Below, in pieces: positions 49,364 through 57,010 of a stretch of 64,000 nucleotides of DNA. The notes under the pieces were generated by a model that worked only from the letters and a program-made list of their open reading frames with translations, ran no database searches and had not been told where the DNA came from. The position numbers were made by a program, and so were the translations under genes. Positions within the stretch are counted from its first letter, which is position 1, and the number at the start of each line of letters is the position of its first letter. The DNA comes from JAHEME01 sp034435035. GTDB lineage: Bacteria; Chloroflexota; Anaerolineae; Aggregatilineales; UBA3940. The stretch is from assembly GCA_034435035.1 (NCBI GenBank), contig DAOTXW010000062.1:62001-126000 (forward strand). Reading direction: 5' to 3'.

Positions 49364-50551
49364 CTAACGGTCGTTGAGCGCCGCCAGGCCCGGCAGGACC
49401 AACCCTTCCAGCATCTCCAGGCTGGCCCCGCCGCCGGTGCTGACATGCGACACCCTGGCTTCCAGCCCGGCCTTGTTGATCGCCGCTGCCGAGTCGCCGC
49501 CGCCGATGATGGTCACGGCGCCACGGGCCGTGATCTCTGCCACCGCCTCGGCGATGGCAAAGGTTCCCTTCGCAAACGGGGCCATCTCAAAGACGCCCAT
49601 CGGGCCGTTCCAGACAACCGTCTTTGCGTCTTTGAGCATCTCCTTGAACTTCGCGACCGTCGCAGGGCCGATGTCAAGAATCTGCCAGCCCGCCGGCACG
49701 CCGGTATTCGGGTCGATCGTTCGGGAATCTGCGTCGGCCTCAAACTTATCGGCGATGACCGAGTCAACGGGCAGGACCAGCTTGCCGCCGGCCCTGGCGA
49801 GCAGGTCCCGTGCCGTGTCGAGCGCCTCCGCCTCGGCCAGCGAGCCCGCAACTTCGATGCCCTGCGCCTTGAAGAACGTGTTAGCCATACCGCCGCCGAT
49901 CAGAATCCGATCGGCTTTGTTCAGCAGATTCTGGATCACACCGATCTTGTCTGAGACCTTGGCGCCGCCCAGGATCGCCACAAACGGCCGGGACGGGTTC
50001 TCCAGCGCCGCGCCCAGGTACTCGATCTCCTTCTCCATCAGCAGCCCGGCGACGGCCGGAAGATGCCGCGCCACACCCTCCGTGCTGGCATGGGCGCGGT
50101 GCGCTGACCCGAAGGCGTCATTGACATATACATCCCCCAGCCGCGCCAGCTCCGCCGACATGCCCGGATCGTTCTTCTCTTCTTCAGGGTGGAAGCGGGT
50201 GTTTTCCAGGACCAGCACGCCGCCGTCCGGCAGTGCGCTGACCGCCGCCTGCGCGGCTGCGCCGATGCAATCCTCGGCGAAGGCTACATCGACACCCAGG
50301 TACTTCGCCAGCACCGGCACAGTCGGCTTCATGCTGTATTTGGGGTCAGGGCCGCCCTTGGGGCGGCCCAGGTGGGACATGAGGATCAGAGCGCGGGGCT
50401 GCTGGCCCAGGATCGCCTTCAGGGTGGGAATCGAAGCCGCGATGCGCGTGTCGTCGGTGACGACCCCTTCTTTGATGGGCACATTGAAGTCGACGCGCAC
50501 CAGCACGCGCTTGCCCTTGAGATCAATGTCACGGATCGTTTTCTTATTCAT
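49364..50551 (-). CDS. pgk: phosphoglycerate kinase
   Basis: It transfers the acyl phosphate of 1,3-bisphosphoglycerate to ADP. The 395-residue product has 'RVLVRVDFNVPIKEG', 'LILMSHLGRPKGG', 'FAEDCIGAA', 'FVAILGGAKVSDKIG' and 'TIIGGGDSAAA'. The ATG at 50551 has AGGAG at 8-base spacing and is preferred to the GTG three codons earlier. The ribosome-binding site lies inside the end of dhaL, whose stop is 5 bases before. In the order gap-dhaK-dhaL-pgk-tpiA it is the fifth gene of the operon, counting yvcK. Confidence 0.97.
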   Translation of the reverse strand: MNKKTIRDIDLKGKRVLVRVDFNVPIKEGVVTDDTRIAASIPTLKAILGQQPRALILMSHLGRPKGGPDPKYSMKPTVPVLAKYLGVDVAFAEDCIGAAAQAAVSALPDGGVLVLENTRFHPEEEKNDPGMSAELARLGDVYVNDAFGSAHRAHASTEGVARHLPAVAGLLMEKEIEYLGAALENPSRPFVAILGGAKVSDKIGVIQNLLNKADRILIGGGMANTFFKAQGIEVAGSLAEAEALDTARDLLARAGGKLVLPVDSVIADKFEADADSRTIDPNTGVPAGWQILDIGPATVAKFKEMLKDAKTVVWNGPMGVFEMAPFAKGTFAIAEAVAEITARGAVTIIGGGDSAAAINKAGLEARVSHVSTGGGASLEMLEGLVLPGLAALNDR

Positions 50552-50556
50552 GAATA

Positions 50557-51249
50557 TCACTCCTGTTCGGAGGGTTCAGGTTCCAGACCATCAGCCGTAG
50601 GGGATTGACCGGCCAGCCGGGCGATGTACTCTGCCATGAAGTGCAGGATCAGGTGCATGGACATCGCGCCGGGATCGGGATGACCCAAGGCGCGCTCGCC
50701 CAGAGTTCGGGCGCGCCCCTGGGCAGCGATCAGCCCCCTGCTGTTCTCCATACCCAGCCGGGCCGCTTCAGCCACGGCCAGTGCTGCCGCCGACAGCGGC
50801 TCTCCGGCGACCTGCTGTGCCTGGCGTGCCGCAGGCTCCAGCGCATCGATCATCGTCTTATCGCCCACCTGCGCTCCGCCGCGCTTCTGCACCGCCTCGA
50901 GGCCAGCCGCCAGCATCTGCGCCAGCCCCTGTGAGGTCAGAGCCGTCTCCCCTGCCAGCGCCTGACCGCCAGCCCGGAACAGCGTCCCGAAGACAGCGCC
51001 AGACGCGCCGCCCATCGTGGACATCATCGCCATGCCTACCGCCCTGAGCGCCATGTCCACGGAGGTGAAGGTCTCCGCCGTCAGCTTTTCACGGGCTGCA
51101 CTGAAACCGCGCGCCATCCCTTCACCATGATCGCCGTCCCCAACAGCGCGGTCGGCGTCGTTGAGAGTTTCTGCCGAGCGAAGGATGCCGTCGGCGACAT
51201 GCAGAAACATGGCGACGGTCTGCTCGGCGGTTAGCTCGTCGAGTGCCAT
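50557..51249 (-). CDS. dhaL: dihydroxyacetone kinase subunit DhaL
   Basis: This is the nucleotide-binding half of a two-subunit dihydroxyacetone kinase. The 230-residue helical protein has the Mg/ADP motif 'DRAVGDGDHGEGMARGFSAA', 'MMSTMGGASGAVFGTLFRAG' and 'GDKTMIDALEPA'. In PTS-linked systems DhaL keeps bound ADP that is rephosphorylated by DhaM; no dhaM or PTS gene is visible here. It begins 4 bases after dhaK ends. Converting dihydroxyacetone to its phosphate directly feeds tpiA and gap in the same operon. Confidence 0.92.
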   Translation of the reverse strand: MALDELTAEQTVAMFLHVADGILRSAETLNDADRAVGDGDHGEGMARGFSAAREKLTAETFTSVDMALRAVGMAMMSTMGGASGAVFGTLFRAGGQALAGETALTSQGLAQMLAAGLEAVQKRGGAQVGDKTMIDALEPAARQAQQVAGEPLSAAALAVAEAARLGMENSRGLIAAQGRARTLGERALGHPDPGAMSMHLILHFMAEYIARLAGQSPTADGLEPEPSEQE

Positions 51250-51253
51250 GGGA

Positions 51254-52258
51254 CTAGCCTTTGACCAGCCCGAGCGACCTGACGGGCATGTCGTAGTACT
51301 GCTTCAGCTCTTCATCGAGGCGCATCAGTGTGATCCCGAAGCCGGCCATCTCCTGCGATCCGGCGAAGTAGCCAATCAGCGTGTCGTAAACCGTGATCTG
51401 GCGGTCGCGCAGGACCTGGCGCACCTTCCGATTGGCGATCAGCATCTCGGTATAGGTTGTCGATCCCAGGCTGTTGATCAGCAGGCAAACCGTGTCGCCG
51501 GCCTGGAATGGGAGATCGGCCAGGATATCATCCATCAGGCGGGTGACCAGCTCGTCCACAGGCACCATCTTCTGGCGCGAGACGCCCGGCTCGCCATGCA
51601 CGCCCATGCCAACTTCAATCTCATCATCCCCGATCTCGAAGAACGGTTTGCCGGTCACCGGGTTCGTGCCAGGCGCGGCAGCCACACCGACCGAGCGGGT
51701 GTTATCCCGCGCTCTGGCAGCTACTCGATAGACGGCATCAAGATCGGTGAGGGTGGCTGCTGCCCCTCCGGCGATCTTCATGACCAGGATGTCCCCGGCG
51801 ATGCCGCGCCGCTGCTCGATCCGGTCTCGGGGTGCGGACAGCACGTCATCCCACACGCGAACCGTCCGCGTCTCGATCCCTTCGTCCGCAGCCATTTCGG
51901 CGGCGATATCGAAGTTCATGTTGTCGCCGGCATAGTTACCGTAAACGTACAGCACCCCGTTTCCACGATGCACAGCCCGCGTCGCGGCCAGCACGACATC
52001 AGGCGAGGGAGATGTGAAGAATGCGCCCTGTGCAACCCCGTCGGCCAGATTGTCGCCTACATAGCCGGGGAACAGCGGCTCATGCCCGCTGCCGCCGCCG
52101 ATCAGCATGGCGACTTTTCCCGGAGGGATATCCTTCTTGACATAGGCCGCGACGCCGGGGAGGGGCACCACCATCCCGTGGTAGGCTTCGATCAGGCCGT
52201 CCATCGTCTCAGTGAGAATATCCTGGGGATTGTTGATGAACTTCCTGGCCTGGGCCAT
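51254..52258 (-). CDS. dhaK: dihydroxyacetone kinase subunit DhaK
   Basis: This substrate-binding half holds dihydroxyacetone as a hemiaminal on a His. The 334-residue product has 'VAMLIGGGSGHEPLFPGYVG', 'YAGDNMNFDIAAEMA' and 'IEVGMGVHGEPGV', the last holding the covalent His found in E. coli DhaK. Its length fits the K subunit of the split enzyme. AGGAGG lies 7 bases before ATG 52258, which rejects the longer frame. It follows gap by 113 bases with structured RNA between and precedes dhaL by 4 bases. Confidence 0.93.
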   Translation of the reverse strand: MAQARKFINNPQDILTETMDGLIEAYHGMVVPLPGVAAYVKKDIPPGKVAMLIGGGSGHEPLFPGYVGDNLADGVAQGAFFTSPSPDVVLAATRAVHRGNGVLYVYGNYAGDNMNFDIAAEMAADEGIETRTVRVWDDVLSAPRDRIEQRRGIAGDILVMKIAGGAAATLTDLDAVYRVAARARDNTRSVGVAAAPGTNPVTGKPFFEIGDDEIEVGMGVHGEPGVSRQKMVPVDELVTRLMDDILADLPFQAGDTVCLLINSLGSTTYTEMLIANRKVRQVLRDRQITVYDTLIGYFAGSQEMAGFGITLMRLDEELKQYYDMPVRSLGLVKG

Positions 52259-52303
52259 GTGCGCTTCCTCCTGATCGGGGCCGGCGGGTTGATGGATCGG
52301 GCT

Positions 52304-52366
52304 TGCGCCAGCCTCCTGCGGCTGGCAGCAGGCTGGCGCAGGGGAAGCCTCGCGCCGTGGCGAGGC
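52304..52366 (-). other. tandem RNA hairpins between gap and dhaK
   Basis: TGCGCCAGCC (52304-52313) pairs with GGCTGGCGCA (52331-52340), with an inner CTGC/GCAG; GCCTCG (52347-52352) pairs with CGAGGC (52361-52366). The first stem met on the minus strand is followed by TTCCCC. They may terminate or protect part of the gap message so that gap is made in excess. Confidence 0.5.
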
Positions 52367-52371
52367 AGAAG

Positions 52372-53388
52372 CTACAGCTTCGAGCCCATGAGCCGGGCCA
52401 GGTCCACAGTGCGCACCGAATAGCCCCACTCATTGTCGTACCAGGCCACCACCTTCACGTAGTTGCCGCTGCCGCCCATGACATAGGTGAACTGGGCATC
52501 GACGATACTGGAGCGGTTGTCGCCTTTGTAGTCGATGCTTACCAGCGGCTCCTCGGAGAAGCCCAGGATGCCCTTCAGCGAGCCATTGGCCGCATCGCGG
52601 AAAGCCTTGTGCAGCGCCTCGGTCGTGGTTTCCTTTTCCAGCAGGGCAGTGAAGTCCACCACCGATACAGTCGAGGTCGGGACGCGCAGGGCATAGCCGT
52701 CGAACTTCCCCTTCAATTCGGGGATGACCAGCGCGACCGCCTTGGCAGCGCCGGTGGTCGTCGGGATGATGCTCATCGCGGCGGCGCGGGCGCGGCGCAG
52801 ATCCTTGTGCGGCAGATCGAGGATCTTCTGATCATTCGTATAGGCGTGGATGGTGGTCATCAACGCCCGCACGATCCCGAAGTTGTCCTGCACAACCTTG
52901 GCTGCCGGGGCCAGGCAGTTGGTGGTGCAGCTGGCGTTGGAGACGATGTGATGCTTGGCCGGGTCGTACATGCCCTCATTGACGCCCAGCACGATGGTCA
53001 GATCTTCGCCCTTGGCCGGTGCGCTGATGATGACCTTCTTCGCGCCGGCGTCCAGGTGCTTGCCGGCATCGTCCCGGCTGGTGAACTTGCCGGTCGACTC
53101 GATCACGATATCCGCGCCGACATCCTTCCACGGCAGGGTGGAGGGGTCCTTCTCGGTGAAGAACTTGACAAAGTCGCCATCCACCACCAGGCCATTGTCC
53201 TTAACCTCAACCGTGCCGTGGAAATGGCCATAGTTGGAGTCGTACTTGAAAAGGTGCGCCATGGTGGGCATATCACCGATATCGTTGATGCCCACTACAT
53301 CAAAGTCCTTCGGGTAGTTCTCCTTGATGATCTTGAGCACCTGGCGGCCGATGCGGCCGAAGCCATTGATCCCGATACGAATTGCCAT
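52372..53388 (-). CDS. gap: glyceraldehyde-3-phosphate dehydrogenase
   Basis: It oxidises glyceraldehyde-3-phosphate to 1,3-bisphosphoglycerate with NAD(P). The 338-residue product has 'IGINGFGRIGRQVLKIIKE', the catalytic Cys in 'SNASCTTNCLAP', 'TTIHAYTNDQKILDLPHKDL' and 'WYDNEWGYSVRTVDLA'. The Asp at the end of the second beta-strand ('VVGINDIGD') suggests NAD preference. AAGGAG is 8 bases before ATG 53388. It follows yvcK by 25 bases. Confidence 0.97.
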   Translation of the reverse strand: MAIRIGINGFGRIGRQVLKIIKENYPKDFDVVGINDIGDMPTMAHLFKYDSNYGHFHGTVEVKDNGLVVDGDFVKFFTEKDPSTLPWKDVGADIVIESTGKFTSRDDAGKHLDAGAKKVIISAPAKGEDLTIVLGVNEGMYDPAKHHIVSNASCTTNCLAPAAKVVQDNFGIVRALMTTIHAYTNDQKILDLPHKDLRRARAAAMSIIPTTTGAAKAVALVIPELKGKFDGYALRVPTSTVSVVDFTALLEKETTTEALHKAFRDAANGSLKGILGFSEEPLVSIDYKGDNRSSIVDAQFTYVMGGSGNYVKVVAWYDNEWGYSVRTVDLARLMGSKL

Positions 53389-53413
53389 GATAGTGTCTCC
53401 TTGTAACTGAGAT

Positions 53414-54751
53414 TCAATTGCCCGGGGAAGAACTTATGTCCGGACCCTCAGCGAAGCGCCCGGACAGCGCCAGGACATGCATGATGGCCTGCGCCAGCCG
53501 ATCCGCATCGTGACGCCACGATCGATGTTCATCCACCAGCGGCGCGCTGTGGATCCGGATGGTTGGGCTGCTGCCGTTGTGATGAACGCCTTCCGGGCGA
53601 ACATACGTGAAGTTGGAACCGGGCGCCAGAGGCGGGAAGCGATCGTTAGCCAGCACGATATCGAATAGGCCCCTGCCCACATGACGTTCGATGGCACGCA
53701 CATGATCCTCTACCGTGAAGCCCTCCGTCTCGCCGCGCTGCGTGGCCACATTGCAGACATACACTTTGAGCGCCGAGCTGGAACGAATTGCCTCGGCGAT
53801 GCCGGGCACCAGCAGATTGGGCAGGATGCTGGTGAACAGGCTGCCCGGCCCCAGGACGATCAGATCGGCAGACAGGATGGCCTGGATTGCGCCGGGGTAG
53901 GCGGGAGCGTCATCCGGCTGCAGAAACACCCGCTCAATCGTCCCCAGCCCTTCAGGGATAGCTGATTCGCCGGCCACGCGGCGCGTGCTGTCGGTCAGCG
54001 TCTCACGCAGATCAGCCATGAGCGTAACGTCGGCCAGCGTTGACGGCAACACTTTTCCCCGGATGGCGAGCACACGGCTGCTTTCGATCAGCGCCTGCTC
54101 GAAGCTTCCGGTGACGCTGCTGAGCGCCGTGATGAACAGGTTGCCAAAGCTGTGGCCTTCCAGCCCGCCTTCGCCAAAGCGGTACTGAAACAGCTGAGTC
54201 ATCAACCCTTCATCACGCGCGAGGGCCGCAATGTTGTTGCGGAAGTCCCCGGGGGGCAGCACTCCCAGGTCGCGGCGCAGACGGCCCGAACTTCCGCCAT
54301 CATCGGCGACCGTGACTACAGCGGTCAGGTTGGCCGTATGCGCCTTCAGGCCGCGCAGCAGAGTGGGAAGCCCCGTTCCCCCGCCAATCGTCACGATCTT
54401 GGGGCCTCGCTGGCCCCGCCGATGCTCCATCATGGCCTCGATCACTTCCGCGCCGCCCATCGCCAGGGGCCGGAGGATGGCCTGGTTGATACGGATCACA
54501 GCCAGCACCGCACAGGCAAACCCCGCCAGCCCGGCGACAGCTCCGAGGATCCACAGCGGGGCGCGCACCAGATGCAGCAGGTGCGACCACAGCAGCGATG
54601 GCCGAGCGCGATAGAGGGCTAACACCACCAGCGCGAACCCGACTCCCATCAGCCCGGAGGATGCGATCAGGAATGCTAACCAGCGTTTGACTCCAATGCC
54701 GGGAGTCAACCATTTCAGGAGCATACGGGGCTTCGGGCGCTGAGTGGTCAC
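53414..54751 (-). CDS. yvcK: YvcK/CofD-like gluconeogenesis factor with N-terminal membrane helices
   Basis: YvcK proteins bind UDP-GlcNAc and are needed for growth on gluconeogenic carbon and for cell shape in Bacillus. Two hydrophobic segments (about 20-45 and 60-90) precede the CofD-like domain: 'PKIVTIGGGTGLPTLLRGLK', 'AVVTVADDGGSSGRLRRDLG', 'SADLIVLGPGSLFTSILPNL' and 'VYVCNVATQRGETEGF'. The start is uncertain: GTG at 54751 has AGGGG at 6-base spacing; GTG 54799 and ATG 54724 are possible. It heads the glycolytic operon, a context that fits its metabolic role. Enzyme activity is not established. Confidence 0.9.
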   Translation of the reverse strand: MTTQRPKPRMLLKWLTPGIGVKRWLAFLIASSGLMGVGFALVVLALYRARPSLLWSHLLHLVRAPLWILGAVAGLAGFACAVLAVIRINQAILRPLAMGGAEVIEAMMEHRRGQRGPKIVTIGGGTGLPTLLRGLKAHTANLTAVVTVADDGGSSGRLRRDLGVLPPGDFRNNIAALARDEGLMTQLFQYRFGEGGLEGHSFGNLFITALSSVTGSFEQALIESSRVLAIRGKVLPSTLADVTLMADLRETLTDSTRRVAGESAIPEGLGTIERVFLQPDDAPAYPGAIQAILSADLIVLGPGSLFTSILPNLLVPGIAEAIRSSSALKVYVCNVATQRGETEGFTVEDHVRAIERHVGRGLFDIVLANDRFPPLAPGSNFTYVRPEGVHHNGSSPTIRIHSAPLVDEHRSWRHDADRLAQAIMHVLALSGRFAEGPDISSSPGN

Positions 54752-55009
54752 AACTGGCCCCTGGAGGTATGCGAGAGCCGATGGCGAAGGGACTGCCACC
54801 GCAATTTACCGTACACCAAAAAGTGATCATAGCATGGGGCATGAAAGGCTGTCAAAGCCCGTGCGTGACGTTTGTCCTACTATCTGCCGGTATAAAAAGC
54901 CTGATTTCTCCCCGCTGCCTGCATGAGGCTGGCATCAGGGTCTTGTAGCCCGCCGGGGAAGATGATACAACAGGCATGGTCTTCTTCACCTGCTGGCAAG
55001 GAGCTCACT

Positions 55010-56224
55010 ATGGCTAACTTTGACCTGATGCGTCGGCTGGCCCTTCCAGAGGGCGGCAAGATCATTCTGCTGGTTATGGACGGACTGGGGGGGCTGCCGC
55101 TCGAAGTGGATGGCCCTACCGAGCTGGAAGCCGCCAGCACCCCCAATCTGGATAGGCTGGCCCGTGAGGGCAGCACGGGCATGACGATCCCGATCGCGCG
55201 CGGGGTGGAACCGGGCAGCGGCCCTGCGCATCTGGCACTGTTTGGCTATGATCCGCTGGTCTACGACATCGGCCGGGGGGCGCTGGAAGCAGCAGGCATC
55301 GGCATCCAGATTGGCCCCGGCGATGTGGCTGCCCGGGGCAACTTCTGCACTGTGGACGCAAACGGTCTGATCAGCGATCGTCGGGCCGGGCGCATCGCCA
55401 CCGAGAAGAGCGCGAAGGCCGTTGAAGCCATGCGTGCTGTGAAAGTGCCCGGTGTGGAGATCGAGGTGCAGCCGGTCAAGGAGCATCGCTTCGCCCTGGT
55501 GCTGCGCGGCCCGGGCCTGGATGCGCGCGTCAGCGAGACCGATCCTCTGGGCACCAACCTGGCGCCGCTGCCAGCCAGGGCAGAAGCTCCTGAGGCGCAG
55601 CGCACTGCCGAGGCAGTCAACCAGTTCATCGAGGGTGCCCGCCGGGTGCTGGCCGATCACCATCCGGCCAACATGATCACCCTGCGTGGCTTCGCCACCG
55701 ACCCTGCCCTGCCCAGCTTCCAGGATGTCTACAGGCTCAACCCCGCCTGCGTGGCCGTCTACCCGATGTACAGGGGGGTGAGCCGGCTGGTGGGCATGCA
55801 GATCATCCAGACCGGCCCCGGCGATACGCCGCTGGATGAGTTCCAGAAAGTCGGCGCTATCTGGGCCGACTATGATTTTGTGTTCTGCCACATCAAAGCC
55901 ACCGACAGCCGCGGCGAGGATGGCAGCTTCGAGGCAAAGGCGGCGGTGATCGAGGAGGTTGATGCGGCGCTGCCGGCTCTGCTGGACCTCAACCCGGATG
56001 TGCTGATCGTCACTGGCGATCACTCGACTCCTGCCCGGCTGCGTTCCCACTCGTTCCACCCGGTTCCCCTGCTGCTCTGGGCGCCCGCAACCCACATGCG
56101 CGGGCGGTCTACCGGCTTCGGTGAGCGCGAGTGCATGGCTGGCCCGCTGGGGCAGTTCCCTGCCACAGACCTGATGCCGCTGGCGCTGGCTCACGCCCGG
56201 CGGTTGGGCCGCTACGGCGCGTAG
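55010..56224 (+). CDS. apgM: 2,3-bisphosphoglycerate-independent phosphoglycerate mutase, archaeal type
   Basis: It converts 3-phosphoglycerate to 2-phosphoglycerate. The 404-residue product belongs to the alkaline-phosphatase superfamily ApgM group: 'ILLVMDGLGGLPLEVDGPTE', 'AASTPNLDRLAREGSTG' with the nucleophile Ser/Thr region, 'EPGSGPAHLALFGYDPLVY' and the metal site 'VLIVTGDHSTPARLRSHS'. AAGGAG is 7 bases before ATG 55010. It diverges from yvcK across about 260 bases, where TACAAC with TGA (54963-54971) is the best -10 candidate. It completes the lower glycolytic set begun on the other strand. Confidence 0.93.
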   Translation: MANFDLMRRLALPEGGKIILLVMDGLGGLPLEVDGPTELEAASTPNLDRLAREGSTGMTIPIARGVEPGSGPAHLALFGYDPLVYDIGRGALEAAGIGIQIGPGDVAARGNFCTVDANGLISDRRAGRIATEKSAKAVEAMRAVKVPGVEIEVQPVKEHRFALVLRGPGLDARVSETDPLGTNLAPLPARAEAPEAQRTAEAVNQFIEGARRVLADHHPANMITLRGFATDPALPSFQDVYRLNPACVAVYPMYRGVSRLVGMQIIQTGPGDTPLDEFQKVGAIWADYDFVFCHIKATDSRGEDGSFEAKAAVIEEVDAALPALLDLNPDVLIVTGDHSTPARLRSHSFHPVPLLLWAPATHMRGRSTGFGERECMAGPLGQFPATDLMPLALAHARRLGRYGA

Positions 56225-56248
56225 ATCATCCATTCGGATGAAGCCAAC

Positions 56249-56272
56249 AGCGGCGGCCTCCAGGCCGCCGCT
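56249..56272. terminator. hairpin between apgM and the Lit-like gene
   Basis: AGCGGCGGCCT (56249-56259) and AGGCCGCCGCT (56262-56272) form a near-continuous palindrome of 11 bp per arm in the 71-base gap between convergent genes. There is no T run on either side, so it may act as a weak bidirectional terminator. Confidence 0.45.
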
Positions 56273-56295
56273 GCGCATTCCAGCAAGAAGCGTTC

Positions 56296-57000
56296 TTACC
56301 GGCGCCGCAGCTCCCGCCACGACAGGGCAGCGATCAGGATAGCTTCCACCAGGGCCCCGCCGAATAGCAGCGCAAAGGCATCGATCCAGAAGCGCTCCGG
56401 GTACAGCCGGATCAGGGTATCCGATGTGGGGAATATCCACGTGTCGCCCTGGAAGAACAACAGATGAAACTGCGTAAACAGCCAATCGAATGCCAGCGCC
56501 ACGGCAGCGATCCCCCCCACCAGCAGCGCCACCGTCAGGATGCCTCCGCCCAGCAGGCTGCGCGCCAGCGCGGCGTGATTTCCCGGGCTGGCAGCCAGCA
56601 GCCCGACGCAAAATATCACCACGGCCAGCAGCGCCAGGCCAGAACGCACCAGCCGCTGAGTGACCAGCTTGACGTCGTACATGTGCGACAGCTCGCGCTC
56701 GTTGAACACGGGTGCGCCGTCGGGGAACGTCAGGTCGCCCAGAAAATGGATGTCCTCATCATTGAACAGGTAGGCCAGCCCCAGGGGGCCATATAGCAGC
56801 CGATCCTCCCGGGTCATGCCAAACGGATCGGGGGGAAAGCCCGGCCGGTTGTACTCCCAGGTCATGAACAGCGGACTCATCAGCAGGCGCGCGTTGATCA
56901 GGATCAGCACCAGGGGCAGCGCGGCTGTGATGATCAGCCCAACCAGCGCCGCCAGCCAGCCCGGCAGCAAGCGCCCGGCAGGGAGCGATGTGCTTTCCAT
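56296..57000 (-). CDS. TIGR01906/Lit-like integral membrane protein
   Basis: The 234-residue product has four or five membrane helices and the family stretches 'PLFMTWEYNRPGFPPDPFGM', 'NERELSHMYDVKLVTQRLVR' and 'FDWLFTQFHLLFFQGDTWIF', with conserved His in 'LSHMYD' and 'QFHLLFF'. This family includes Lit, which in low-GC Firmicutes moves an acyl chain to form N-acylated (lyso-form) lipoproteins. The match is to the family as a whole; the activity here is inferred. Several lipoprotein genes lie in the window. It lies 10 bases after the next gene upstream on the same strand. Confidence 0.75.
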   Translation of the reverse strand: MESTSLPAGRLLPGWLAALVGLIITAALPLVLILINARLLMSPLFMTWEYNRPGFPPDPFGMTREDRLLYGPLGLAYLFNDEDIHFLGDLTFPDGAPVFNERELSHMYDVKLVTQRLVRSGLALLAVVIFCVGLLAASPGNHAALARSLLGGGILTVALLVGGIAAVALAFDWLFTQFHLLFFQGDTWIFPTSDTLIRLYPERFWIDAFALLFGGALVEAILIAALSWRELRRR

Positions 57001-57010
57001 GCGACCTCCT

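Noticed and set aside
54986..56611. A 541-codon open frame on the minus strand covering apgM
   Set aside because: The plus strand encodes a complete phosphoglycerate mutase with all motifs; the minus frame has low-complexity composition and no recognisable domain.
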